In this document: positions 23,529 through 34,500 of the stretch, piece after piece
How the letters are laid out: each line of letters begins with the position of its first letter
Position numbering within the stretch: the stretch's first letter is position 1
Source: Dioszegia crocea
Lineage: Eukaryota; Basidiomycota; Tremellomycetes; Tremellales; Bulleribasidiaceae
Assembly: GCA_001600615.1 (NCBI GenBank)
Contig: BCKK01000001.1
Span: forward strand, 2,333,082 to 2,397,081
Reading direction: 5' to 3'
Length of the DNA: 64,000 nucleotides
Position numbers and translations under genes: made by a program
Notes under the pieces: model-generated
The model's database searches: none
Told to the model about the DNA's origin: nothing
The model's input: only the letters and a program-made list of their open reading frames with translations

Positions 23529-24252
23529 CTACCTCCCTACGGCATCTGCATATACTGGAGGCGAGTCCTGACTCTTATTCACCACTCTATTCTCTGCCGA
23601 CACATCTCCCGCTTCACTCTCCGCCGCGCCAGGATGCCTCCCGTCCAGTCCTCTTGCCCCAAACGGATTCTCTCCCCGCCTGTGCTCATAAGGGGTGACC
23701 TGGGGCAACACTTGGGCCTGTGCGCCTGGGATGGGATCCGGAGGTGGTGCTAGATCGTCCGCCGTATGAAGAGGAGGCACGGGACGTCGGAATATGGATC
23801 GACGAGGTGCCGGAGGAGAAGAGGTTACGATGGGAGTGTCGGTGGGTGCAGCGGACGGAGGGTCTCGGGGCTTATATCGGGGCGCTGGAGGTGCCCAAGC
23901 TGCATGAGGGCCCGTAGATGATGCTGCCTGGGCTGGGCGGTATGTGGGTAGATCGCGTGTGGATGTGGGTCGGATGTACGCTGGTGGAAGAGGGGGAAGT
24001 TGTGACATGTGGGTGGGAAGGGTGGGGCGAGCGTGACTCCTCATGCTATCCAATCTATTGTCAGTATGGATATGGTTTGCGAACATACCTTCGTTTCTGC
24101 TTCTTACGACGATAGAGGTAAAGACATGTGAGAGCTAGGACGACAAGCCCAACCACTACGATAGCGGTGGTGATGGCGGATTCCTTGGATATGCCACGGT
24201 TGTCGCCGTTGCCAGAGCCGCCTGTACCCCAATAGCCGATACGATAGGACAT
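23529..24252 (-). CDS. Single-pass membrane protein with two PY motifs
   Basis: Two exons (34-nt intron, branch ACTGAC) give 229 residues from MSYRIGYWGTGGSG. A short glycine-rich outside is followed by one membrane helix, ITTAIVVVGLVVLALTCLYL, and a strongly basic stop-transfer, YRRKKQKRR. The rest is a proline-rich cytosolic tail. The tail carries PPAY soon after the membrane and PPVY 10 residues before the end; both are PPxY motifs that bind WW domains of Rsp5/Nedd4 ubiquitin ligases. This layout (short lumenal end, one TM, basic patch, PPxY tail) is that of the yeast Rcr1/Rcr2 and related Rsp5 adaptors. Function as an Rsp5 adaptor for membrane protein sorting is an inference from layout. 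The alternative ATG at 24297 adds 15 residues without a signal peptide. Confidence 0.75.
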
Positions 24253-25388
24253 GTGATAAGTTGTTATGCGTGGTGAAGGTGTATCTGCAATGAGCAAGAT
24301 CGAGGTGTACTTTAGGATCGGGATCGCTACCGACTCACCTTTATGTCAAACGGGCCAGCATTGCAGCCTCGGAGCGCCCAGGCTTTTCCCTCGGCGCCAC
24401 GGCGCATTCCTTCCACACGGGGCTTTAGTCGGCTCCGATGACACATGCTATGCGATCAGAGTGATCATCACTGGAAGCTTGAGAGCTAGCAACGACGTTC
24501 CGCTGGAGCAGCTGCTCAAGCCGGCACCGCCTTAGGCTTGGCAAAACTTCGGCGTCGGCTATGTCCGATGAGCGTGCCGAAAGTAGGCCGAGGCCGAGGT
24601 GCTGTCCTCCTTGAAGCTTGACGCGATGAGGGAAGACTATAAGGAGGGTCAGCCTAGCAGTAGTGGAGCATGTAGGGTGAGGGTACACACTTACTTACCA
24701 ATATGTCCTACGGATATGCACCCTTTGCTGGTTTTCGAAATCGTGAGTTCGCCCGCGGAACGTGCTAACGTAAGGGTTCTGCTGGTGTTTGTGAAATCCT
24801 GACCATCCTCAATGGATCCCTGTAAGGTCGTGACTGCCCTGTAGCAGGATGAAATGGATCAGCTTGTCGGAGGATTTGGCCATGTAATCGGTCTTGTCGC
24901 ATGGCTGGGAGGGATCAACTCATCTCTCAAAACCCCGGTGTTGGGACGAGTGTGAGCTGTTCCCATCTTTTCCTTCTATCCTGCCATCAGCTCGAGTCAC
25001 CATGGAGTCCGTCTAGAATTGGGAGAGGAATGGTGGCTTGCGGTCCAGCTCCCCTCAACGCGTCAGTCAATGTGAACACCGGTCCTCACGTGAGCAGACA
25101 TCAACCAATCAACATCTTCGCGTATGTCTTCCACCCGCCGTATAGCTGCCCGTGTCATTCAAGGAGTGGCAAAATATACTCATAGTCAGCTTGTTCTGGA
25201 GTGTTGGTGGGGTGATGTATGTATAGGATCAGATGTGCACGCGGGATGTGAAGGGTAGATGAGGCACGGCGATTTTCGGCGTTTCAACGTTTACGCGTTT
25301 GTTGACATGATTTCCACGTGACCCTTGACGCGCTTTAAAATCCCATTTCCACCTTGTCCCCCTCCATCATCCCTACCTCATCCCGACA
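24253..25388. other. Divergent intergenic region upstream of the FHA gene
   Basis: There are 1.14 kb with no convincing gene. The last 130 bp carry likely control sites for the plus-strand FHA gene: ACGCGT at 25293, CACGTG at 25315 and TTTAAAA at 25334. Confidence 0.45.
25293..25298 (+). promoter_or_regulatory. MluI cell-cycle box (MCB) ACGCGT
   Basis: ACGCGT occurs 91 bp before the ATG of the FHA (Tos4-like) gene. In ascomycete yeasts this is the core site of the MBF G1/S transcription factor. A second partial site, ACGCGC, lies at about 25328. Basidiomycete Mbs1/Mbp1 proteins keep the same type of DNA-binding domain, so use here is plausible but untested. Confidence 0.4.
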
Positions 25389-26448
25389 ATGACTTACGAA
25401 CAACGACCCCTACAGCCTACGCGCTATCTGCCCTCACCTGTATCGTCTCCAGCAAAATACGAGTCTGTCGAGTTCAAAATCCCTCCTCTTCCCCGTTACC
25501 GCGCCATGACCCCTTCCTCATCCACCATCGCGGCAAGCTCTTCGCCACAAAGATCGTCTCCTATCCGACGAGCGCCCATACGAGAAGTCCACCTCCAATC
25601 TGACAAGATCACACTTCTTGGACGGCACAAGCACAATCCTACCTCGGCGCTCCCATCCTCCATCCATCATCTCCTCCTTGACCCCACTCGGCGCGTCGAA
25701 TCGGTCCACCTGCCGCGCTCCGCGTCGCACGCGTCTAGGATACACTGCGCTGTTGAAGTCGTCGAGTCTGGCATCAGACTTGCAGTAGTTGGACAAAATG
25801 GCGTAAGAGTCAAGATGGGCGGAAAGGCGGTCAGGATGAAGAAGGGCGAGTGTCGGGAGTTTGCCGGTGCGGTCGAGGTGGACTTTTATGGTGCCAAGGT
25901 ATGGCTCCTGCCTACATCACCGCGATCGACTCTATCCCCACCCCCTACTGTAGCCCTTGTCGAGGTTCTACCCGCCGCTCCCATCGTCATCCCTTCCGAC
26001 CCCCCACCTCCCGTCGACCTCCCAGCCCTACTCGCCTCCACCGTCGTATTTTCCGGCTCTAGCAAATTGAGCTTGCCCGATCTTGTCAAGCACATGCTGG
26101 AAGTGAGTCAATGATTGGACGGAGCTGACGCCAGTCACAACCTAGTCTCAAAGATTACGGTTCCGAAGCTCAATGGTCTGTTTGGGCCTCAGCCGAGCTG
26201 GAGGGGAACCAGATGTTTGGCAAAGTGCAGCGTCACGGCAAGGTGAGCACAGCTTTAGACTTTGCTAATGGTAGGACTCTTCTGGACACCCTCTACTACC
26301 ACACTACTTCTACGTGCCAGATGCCGACCCCGACATGTCTCGCGCGAAACAGCTCGGCGGTCTGGTCAGACCGCTGCGGGCAGCTCAGCGGGCGGGTGGT
26401 AAGGCGATTGACTGGAGACCTGTAGGGAGTGGCAGGAGGAGGTACTAG
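25389..26448 (+). CDS. FHA-domain protein, Tos4/Plm2-like
   Basis: Three exons give 331 residues from MTYEQRPLQPTRYLPSPVSS. After a Ser/Pro-rich start, a forkhead-associated fold covers about residues 60-180: KITLLGRHKHNP (GRH phosphopeptide-binding loop), SASHASRIHCAVEVV (the S..H/SRIHC element) and VGQNGVRVKMGG (the NG turn). These are the three conserved FHA marks. A Pro-rich linker follows, then a C-terminal element, HYFYVPDADPDMSRAKQLGGL, ending in KAIDWRPVGSGRRY. In budding yeast, Tos4 and Plm2 are chromatin-bound FHA proteins made at G1/S that bind histone deacetylases; the size and early FHA position agree. Assignment to that family is inference. The two very short introns (32 and 32 nt) are the shortest I used, but both restore frame. 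Confidence 0.78.
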
Positions 26449-26537
26449 TAGTGCCAGGGATGTGTGCCTTACATGTATCTTGGGATTGATCTACGGCTGC
26501 TGCAGACGAAGCTAGTGACACCTGGACCAAATAGTGT

Positions 26538-26543
26538 CACGTG
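26538..26543 (+). promoter_or_regulatory. E-box CACGTG upstream of the Cys-rich secreted protein
   Basis: CACGTG lies 125 bp before the ATG at 26668. It is the binding core of bHLH factors in fungi. No experiment supports use here. Confidence 0.25.
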
Positions 26544-26667
26544 TCGTCCAGGCACCTGGCAGCCGAGATCCCGATTCATGAATTTTCGGACTGGTCTGAT
26601 CATCTCAATCTCAGCCTTGCAACCCAAACCTATCAAACACGATCGCTCGTCCGCTCTCTCAGCAAAG

Positions 26668-27034
26668 ATGCGATTCTACGTACTCGCCTTAGCCATGTTC
26701 ACCGTCATCACATCATCGATGATGCTGCCCCAAGCCCAACTCCCTCTCGCCGATCTTCCTTCTCTCCCTTCCGTGCTCGACATCTGCCCGGAGCTGGAGG
26801 TGACTTGCGTGCTAGACGGGGATTGGAGACACCCAGTAGGACATCTGGGAAAGAAGCGTGAGTTCAAGAGCAGTTCAGAACAGAGACCGTGACCTCAATG
26901 CTGACTACACAGCATTCTGCCGGAAAGGCATTCGCTGCAACCAGTGTTACGAAGAGGGGAACACTCGAGAGTGTAATAGGCAGTTTGTGGAGTGTGGTCG
27001 ATCATGCCAGGCGTATGGGCCAATTCCTTTCTGA
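26668..27034 (+). CDS. Small secreted eight-cysteine protein
   Basis: Two exons (55-nt intron with branch GCTGAC) give 103 residues. The start MRFYVLALAMFTVITSSMML is a signal peptide, followed by an Ala/Gln cleavage region (PQAQLP). The mature part has eight cysteines, enough for four disulfides: two in DICPELEVTC and six in the second exon, which begins FCRKGIRCNQCYEEG and ends FVECGRSCQAYGPIPF. KK before the second cysteine cluster could be a Kex2-type site. I do not recognise a family. Size, signal peptide and cysteine density are those of fungal small secreted proteins (effector-like, antimicrobial-like or wall-associated). Nothing shows toxicity. The upstream in-frame ATG at 26464 is rejected because the signal peptide begins at 26668. 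Confidence 0.68.
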
Positions 27035-28132
27035 GGTGGCGGAGAGATCTAGCACGTTAAGGGGTAGTGATCCATAGATGTACCGGTACGTGTAAAGAGG
27101 ACAATCTAGGTTTTATCCCCTGACGGTGCCTCTTGTCATTCTGACCATATCCTACTCATGTCCAGTGTTGCAGAGACAAGCAGTGGAAGAGCGCAAATGC
27201 AATGAAGGAGTAGAAAGGTGTGTCAGCCTCGGCGACTTTCCTCATTGGTTGGTGCAGGGTGAAAATCGGGCCTGATGCACTGAACTTTCTCACCGCGACA
27301 GAATCACGTCGGTGAGAGCTTTGAAGGCTTGAAGTAACCTTCCCGTGCTTGAGCTCTCTGTCCGGATCGAATGCACTGACTCTCAAAACTGACAATGATG
27401 TATCGTCACAGATCATGCACAGATGTAGATGTTTGGACTGGACATAGCTCAATGCTCGCAGCATAGAATCAGTATGATCCTGTGGGTGAGCTCAGAGATC
27501 TGTCCATTCAGCCGTCCAGGCGCCATGTGTGACATTCCAGGGCTGCCGTGGACCTTCCCCCTACGAGATTCTAGAGGAGTTTGACGACACAGGATTGAAT
27601 ACCCCGTCAGATATTGCTGAAGCTGTCTGCCTCACTGTCTCAGCCACCGATCCAGACCTCTGTCTATATGGCGCCAGTGATCACTGAGTGTTCCTACAAT
27701 CGACAGCGAACATTGACAGGGCTAGACTCGGGTTCGGGGCGGCGCAAGTATTGACAGAATGGCGCAAGTAGTGGGCAGATCTCTACATTAAGTGGTTCAT
27801 GGCTAGTAGGACCCGATAGAAGTTTCGCGGCACCACATGTCAAAAGGCTGAACGATTGGCTCTTCGAAGCGCTCATCAATGGGAGGTGGATCAGCGGGAT
27901 GGTCCAGGAAAGTGACAGACCTGTGAACGTATGCTTGGCGGTGAAGATAGGCATGGCCAGTTGGACCGGCTTCGACCGAAATCCACCCCCCTGCTCTTAC
28001 CGGCCGCCATATGCCCAAACCAGCCCTGAATCCAGATCTGAGTCGTACCAAAGCTGCCCAAGCTCCTCCTCACACCCAAAAAGCATACCTCACTTCACCA
28101 CCTTCCCTACATCGGGCTGGCCAAAAGATATG
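27035..28132. other. Gene-poor region before tRNA-Lys
   Basis: About 1.1 kb without a supported gene. Frames of 60-100 codons occur on both strands but lack start context and splice signals. Nothing repetitive is evident. Confidence 0.4.
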
Positions 28133-28221
28133 AGCCCAACGTGGGGTTCGAACCCACGACCGATTGATCGCATCACCTAGGCAATAAGAGTCAATTAATC
28201 TACCAACTGATATAGCCGGGC
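28133..28221 (-). tRNA. tRNA-Lys(CUU) with 16-nt intron
   Basis: The minus strand folds as a full tRNA. The acceptor stem is GCCCGGC with GTTGGGC (two G-U pairs, as in eukaryotic tRNA-Lys). The D arm contains AGTTGGTA, the anticodon stem is ATTGA/TCAAT, and the loop CTCTTA carries anticodon CTT. The T arm is GTGGG TTCGAAC CCCAC. A 16-nt intron, TTGCCTAGGTGATGCG, lies one base 3' of the anticodon, the canonical position for tRNA splicing endonuclease. The D-stem is weak (one T-T mismatch). TTCGAAC and AGTTGGTA supply the internal B and A boxes for Pol III. The mature length is 73 nt. Confidence 0.9.
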
Positions 28222-28669
28222 TGTTGTAGAGATGCATGTGCGTATGCTCATCAAGATTTCGAGTCGATTCACGCATTCTGTCATGAGATATCGTCAAAAC
28301 TCGGCGAGGTATGATTGTTTTGCCTCCACCGCCGTATCTTCGCCGTTGGATGCGCTGGCTGGTCGCGCTTCGGCTAGTATGATGCTGGACGCCACTGCTA
28401 TCCATCCGTGTATCATGCATGCGAAGTATAGGCAGCCAGTCGCGAGATCCGGTGGATGACCCGGGGAGGCACCAAAGCCCGACATGCGGCGACTCGACCT
28501 TTCTGCGCGCTTGTTTCACTCGCGTATGATGCATTGGGTCAGACTAGATACCAGATGCAGTCAGAACACCTCGCAATGTATGCAAGAAGCGGGCGTGGCC
28601 ACCCATACTGCATGCGCCACCTCGGCATACCGCAAAAGCTGAAAAGGATGAAGTGCCACTTTCGGCCGC

Positions 28670-28681
28670 CACGTGCACGTG
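28670..28681. promoter_or_regulatory. Double E-box palindrome CACGTGCACGTG
   Basis: Two CACGTG sites abut to form a perfect 12-bp palindrome. It is followed by a C-rich pyrimidine stretch (28697-28740) of the kind that precedes start codons in this window. Confidence 0.35.
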
Positions 28682-28752
28682 TTTCAGATTATCATCCCCC
28701 GGAATCTTCCCCCCACCTCCCGCCACCTTCCCGGCCCCACCATACGATCTCA

Positions 28753-28938
28753 ATGCAAGGTACTATGATAGCTATGCATTGGACATCAGCCAAGTCTGAC
28801 GCTCTCAGCTTCTTCGACTTAGCTACCCGCCTCCAGATCGGACCAAGTCCGTCGTTCAGCCCAACTTGTATGGGCAGCGTGCTGGGCGTAACCTCTCTTT
28901 CCACACATGGGAAAATGTCATACCGCTTGATACGATAG
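28753..28938 (+). CDS. Possible small ORF, 61 aa, downstream of the double E-box
   Basis: The frame MQGTMIAMHWTSAKSDAL to MSYRLIR follows a pyrimidine-rich leader and a palindromic E-box pair. There is no recognised family. The first codons also contain a possible short intron (GTACTATG...ACATCAG), so the true product, if any, could differ. Coding is not established. Confidence 0.15.
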   Translation: MQGTMIAMHWTSAKSDALSFFDLATRLQIGPSPSFSPTCMGSVLGVTSLSTHGKMSYRLIR

Positions 28939-29119
28939 ACTCCCCAAGTGGGACTTAAGCGAGGGACACGATATGTTGCATAGATGACAGGCATCATAAT
29001 TCATACTACTCGGGTATATCTTCTGATTTCACGAATTCAATCTGATTCTGGTCAATGTTCGATTGACAAAACGTCCCACCACTGCATCTCGACTGTCCAT
29101 CCACGCCGAGCGCTGCGTC

Positions 29120-31257
29120 TTAAGCCAAAGGCTTATTGGCCAGCCATCGCTCAAACATGGTCAAAGCGCCAATAGGGTCATCATGCGGTACCTGTACGTC
29201 AGCTCCTGCATCGCATCGACCGTCAGATTGTAACTCACCATGTGTCCAGCGTTGGCAAATGCCACGAAGGCAACGTTCCCTGCACCCTTTCCGGCACTCT
29301 TGGTCCAGCCCGAGACCTTTCCGTCCGAGGCGGTAAAGTTGTGGGTAGGGGCAGAGATGTAGGCCTTGGAGAATGACGTTTCGAGAGTCTCTAGAACCCG
29401 AGAACAGCCGATGAAGTTGACGACTGGTGCGTCAGTCCACGTCTTTACACAGATAGACATTGAGCCACTTACGCATATCTGCCTCGCCGGCGTAGAGGAG
29501 AACGCGAATACCGTCCTCTACCAACGCGGGCAAGAGGGAGGTGGTGTCCTTTACGCCGTCGCCTTGCAGGAGGCTGACTCGTCAGCTTCTGCGGATAAAC
29601 AACTGTTCCCAAGCTAGCTTACAAGTTCTGGTTGATTTGCATGTTGCAAGACTGGAAGTCGATGTTGGCAGGAGCGCCGAGTTCTGGACGTCAGCTTGAT
29701 CGATGTGGCATCTTCAGCATATCTCACCCTTCTTGACCTCAGGCTTGTTGAGGTATGTCTCCATCCAGCCCATCTCACGGTAGCACAACTGGGCAAGTCA
29801 GCTTGGGCGACTTCCATGAGGTGGCCAACTTACAGGTCCGTCCTTGTCCTTGGCCTTGTCACACTTCTTGCGGACATCGTACATGTTCAGACCCTATCCG
29901 GTCAGCAAAGACCTAGGGCCGAAGTCAGCACTTACAAGTTCCTGGAGAGAGTTGAAGAGACTCCAGCAGTATAGTGCAGCGGGGACACAGGAGAATCGAG
30001 AGCCAGTTCTGGAGTGTCAGCCATACGACTCGGCATATAGTGTCTGCGAGCTTACTTTTGGCAGCTCGAGACCAAGCTTTGACATCTGGGCTGTTTGCCT
30101 CGCAGAGCCACACACTCGGCGGCGTCCGGGGCATACACGGCATAAGGTCCGTCACAGGCCCAGCTGAAATCATCAGTTGGCGCCAATGTTCAAGGGGGCG
30201 TAAGAACTCACTCTGCCACAGCACCGAACTGCTCGTATGCATTGGTCAAGCCATTACTGTCCGTCAGCTTGAGATCACCAATTGTGCTGCAGATGACAGA
30301 TGATGAGATAGCTCACCCGATCATGACCGATTTGAAGTTCAAAACGGGAACTTTGGGAGTTGGCGCGAGCTGAAGAGCAGAGTTGTGAGAGTGGATCACA
30401 TTGGCAATGTGCGGGATGTAAGTTCCGGCGTACGATTCACCAGCGATGTGGAAGGGAAGCTTGGAGTACTTTTCAAACTGCCATGTGAGCGCGATTCTGA
30501 GCCTATACTTCCGGACGTACCTGAGAGATGAACAGAATGAGGAAAGCATAGACATCCTCAGCTGCAGCAGGACTGTTGTTGACATCTCCAGAGTCGCTGT
30601 AACTGTATCCGACGCCGACAGGCTGATCGAGGTAGATCATGTTGGCTACGTTGTTGTATGAGTGGGCGTTCTTGGTGACGTTTTGACCCTCGTTTTGGAT
30701 GGAGCAGCCACCAAGCTCAAAGAGCAGACCAGTGGTGGATGAGCATCCGGGTCCGCCTGCAGTGTCAGCTCGATCCAGGCATTGCCTAGAGACAAATGGC
30801 CCACCGTTGAGCCACAATACCAGGGGATCCTCCTTCGGCTTTGACCGAGACTCCTCGAACCAGAAGAAGAGGTGCTTGGTCTCGGAGATATCCAGGTAGC
30901 CAGAGTACTGCTTGACTGAAGAGTCGCAGATCTTCGGCGAGACTACCCGGAGGCGATGGAGGGGGAACTCCGGGTGGGTCAGGGAGAGATCTGCTTGTCA
31001 GCGAGCAATCAACAAGGGATTGTAGTAGACCCACACTCGATCCCATTAGTCATGACATTCTCTGCCCTGACATTGGAAATTTCATTCTCCCACTTCGCAA
31101 GCTTGCCAGAGGCTTCAGATACAGCTCCGGAGAACCAGTCTTGGACCGAGTTGACCGCTTGCGCGGCCAGCTGAGTCGGGTCTGTGGGGAATTGGAAGGG
31201 CGTTGCGAGTGATGTTGCCAAGAACGGGAGCAGGGTGATTAGGGAGGAGACTCTCAT
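29120..31257 (-). CDS. Serine carboxypeptidase (carboxypeptidase Y type, S10)
   Basis: S10 carboxypeptidases remove C-terminal residues from peptides, usually in the vacuole or outside the cell. More than ten exons join into about 525 residues. [20 protein letters not shown] is a signal peptide; a pro-region of about 90 residues follows. Mature motifs appear in order: [21 protein letters not shown] (oxyanion region), [16 protein letters not shown], then [16 protein letters not shown] with the catalytic Ser (near 30.44 kb), [10 protein letters not shown] with the catalytic Asp expected next to the TrpXX region, and [13 protein letters not shown] with the catalytic His. The last exon ends [11 protein letters not shown] at 29120. 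Many cysteines match CPY disulfides. NVTKN and NFTASD are N-glycosylation sequons. I see no QRPL-type vacuolar signal, so vacuolar or secreted location is open. It shares a 262-bp promoter with DOA10. Confidence 0.93.
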
Positions 31258-31519
31258 GGCTGGGTATGTATGATGGCTTGCTATGAGAGATGGAGAGAAT
31301 AAGGGGGTGGCAATGTTGAATAGGGAGGGTGGATCGGGTGGACGTTGCGGTTATCAGTCTTGCCGGATCCGGCAAATCCTGTGGGTCACAGGTGGCAACT
31401 CCCCCGGAACCGGCGGCGATTCCCGCGTTTCAGTGCTCAGCTCAGAAGCCTCAGACGACCACTCACGACCATACAACTACTCTACCACACACCGATACAG
31501 TGACTGATAGTGGGCCAAG
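31258..31519. promoter_or_regulatory. Divergent promoter between carboxypeptidase and DOA10
   Basis: There are 262 bp between the two ATGs, with no other gene. A GGATCCGGCAAATCC-type patch and CT-rich stretches are present, but I recognise no specific site. Confidence 0.35.
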
Positions 31520-34500
31520 ATGGAGGCAGATCCCTTCAGCTCACACGTAGGCGACGATGAGCTGGAAGAAGGTGCGTGCTATTTCCTTGGACGGTCGTTC
31601 AAGCTTTGGCCGCAACATGGCCCAACTCCTTTGATCTTACACCGGCCAGTTGTCCATAGCTCATTGATCAGATGTGTGCCGAGTCTGCAGACTTGAAGCG
31701 GATGAGGAAAACCCTATGGTGCACCCCTGCAAGTGTTCGGGATCTGTACGATTCGTACATCCAGATTGGTGAGCTTTATCAGACACACAGAGCGCTCGTG
31801 AAGGGCATAGACTGACTAGGTACAGCTTGAAGAGCTGGTTAGCTACGAGCAAGAAGAAAGTCTGTGAGATCTGTGGTCATCATTATACTTTCACCAAAGG
31901 TGAATATATAGCGGGCCATGAACACAGCGCCGAAAGCTGACAACACAGTGTATCCCGACTACATACCAGAAACGATCCCACCTATCGTCTATGCCCGCCA
32001 GGTCACTCGGTACATGTTCAGCTGGGTTATGTACATCTATCGATGCTGGATTGTCATGGCGGTCTGGCTGATTGTGCTACCCATGGCGAATATGGGAGGC
32101 ATGAAGACTTTTGGATGGTTTGTGGATCACACGTAAGCTCTTCGTCCTGCGCTCAGCTGACATCACAGTATATCAGGCATCCTACCCTCCGAGCTCCTAT
32201 CCTCGGCCAACAATACGCAAATAATAAATGCGACTCTACACGATGTCGCCCAAAATGCCACCGCGTTCGAAATCGCCGACCAGTCATCCTCCGATGTCCT
32301 CCAGGTCGTCCTGACATCAAAGCTTGGGCCGGGACTAAGTCTCCGCATAGCAAAGCGCCTATGGCGGATGTACCGCGGCTCCAACACACCCAATATTACC
32401 CTCCCCGTCCCTGCACCTCTACCCGCGCCACCTCAGGTCCGATCATTCCTTTTTTTCTCCTCGTTCGACGCTCCGTCACCATACAAGATCTTCCAGGGCC
32501 AAATGCTCTCAATAGCTTTGGCAGCGACAATCGTCTCGGTCATCTTTTTGCGAGAATGGTTCGCGAGCCATAATTGGGCCCAGCATGAACAAGTCGTCGC
32601 GCCAACCGACGATATTGTCATCCCCGAGGAATGGGTCATTCGGCGGGGTGTTGCCGAAAGGCGTTATACACAGTTACCGAATGGCAAGTTGGTACCTCTA
32701 CTGCTTAGCCAGAAGAAGGCGAGGAAGGAGAAACGGCTGAAGGCGCTAAGGGAGGCTAAAGAGGCAGCGGAAGATGATTGGACGGATGAGGGTGATGACG
32801 GTAAAGAAGGCCGGAGGAAACCCTTGATTTCGCCTCTCGCCAACATCGATCGAGCCAGGAAAGCCAGACCCGACATGTACCAGCAGCAGCGCGTAGTTGC
32901 AGCCGTAGACGGACCCGGCCCATCCTCAATGGCATACCGCCGCCGCGCCTCGTTTTCTGCCTCTGACACCAGCGAGCCGGGTGAAGACAATGCTCTACAC
33001 ACGGATGACCAGCTCAGCTCCGATATCGAGCGAGTGCGAGTCCTTATCAAACGTGCAGAGACGATTCAGCAAGCTAGATTGAAGTTGGCAGAGGGACGGA
33101 CAGATGATGCGGCGTGGAAGGCTCCGGAGCTTTTGGCGTCAAGGAAGGGCAAAGAGAAGGCGACCGGGAATGGGATTGAGGTCGCCGGGCCAATTGCAGG
33201 CGCAGAGGGAACGGACTCCAAATCCGAAGAGAGCGAAAGCGTCACGGCCCCCAATCCAGCCCTTGCTTCAGAGCCTACTCTGCGAGAGGTCTCACCATTA
33301 CCCGCCGACCACCTCAGCGACAGACCAGCACAACCTCTCCTTCTGGATACCCCATACGTCCGCGCGGACTCACTGTCGACTCTCGACTCAGCTCCAACCC
33401 CATGCCCAGCCCTAAGACGAAACGACAGCCTCGCCCCGCTGAAACGCCTAGTTTCTCAAATAAACGACGACCTACAAATTCTGTCGGACCGGCGGGCTGC
33501 ACTGCAGCAGGACGCAAAAGTGCTCATCCAGGATAATGAGAATCCAGACCAATCGCCTACTTTTGTCGGCAAAGAAATCGAGGTGTTCAAAGTACGCGTT
33601 GCGGAGATGGAGGCGGCGTCTACACAGGCGTCCGAGAGGTTAGAGATGGTCATGGATCTTACAGAGAGATTTGGGGATCTGGCCGGGGAGATTGAAGAGA
33701 TTTTCCTCCAGGACTCTTCTGCCGAGGCGGTATCTGAGGCCGCTCCTGAGGCAACAGTGGAGGGCGAGGTGACGGGGCCGGCAGCGAAAACCACTGTGGC
33801 GGAGCTTCTATCAATACTGGACTCACTAGCTTTGAGACCTACGCCTGGCCAAATCGATGAGATGGGCTCCGGTGTCCACAGCGAGCCAGCAGTTGCGCGT
33901 GCTGCTGTTGAGCCAATCCTGAACATGCCGCCCCTCTTTGCTCCAAGGCCTATGCCATGGGAACGACCCGCTGCCGCAGTCGAAGCGCTAGGCACAGCCC
34001 CTCCGGTAGTTCCCGCTGAGCCCACGGATGGCTCCAAGCAGCCAACATCGCACACTATAGCCAACGCCGAAGCTTCCTCCTCCACACCTACTCCCCTTCC
34101 CGCAGAGCTTGCTCAAGGCGACGCTCCATCATCACCCGAGCCCGCGGCCGGGTCGTCATACAAGCTGAGCGACGATGACACCACGATACTGCAATCCGTC
34201 AATCTTCGAGGAAACAATGAGGTGGACATTGCGCAGTACATGTCTCACAAGAACCGTGATACCGATACTAAGGCCGAAGCGTCCGCCAAACGCTTCAAAG
34301 ACCGATGGGACCCAGATCAGGATGACGGTGATGCGGATCACGCCTTGCAAACGCCTGATAGGGCCGTAGAGGCAGGTGAGGATGAGGAGGAGGGCGGTCG
34401 GGAGACCGGAGCAGAGGCTGAGGTGGATAAGGAGGAGAGCGAAGCGGGCGAACCAGCGATCCAAGAAGAACCGGAAATTGAGATCATAGTACCGGCAGTA

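Larger units (their letters stand above)
28222..29119. other. Region between tRNA-Lys and carboxypeptidase 3' end
   Basis: About 0.9 kb. It holds a 12-bp palindrome of two abutting E-boxes at 28670 and, 72 bp further, a possible short gene (see separate entries). Otherwise I see nothing. Confidence 0.35.
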
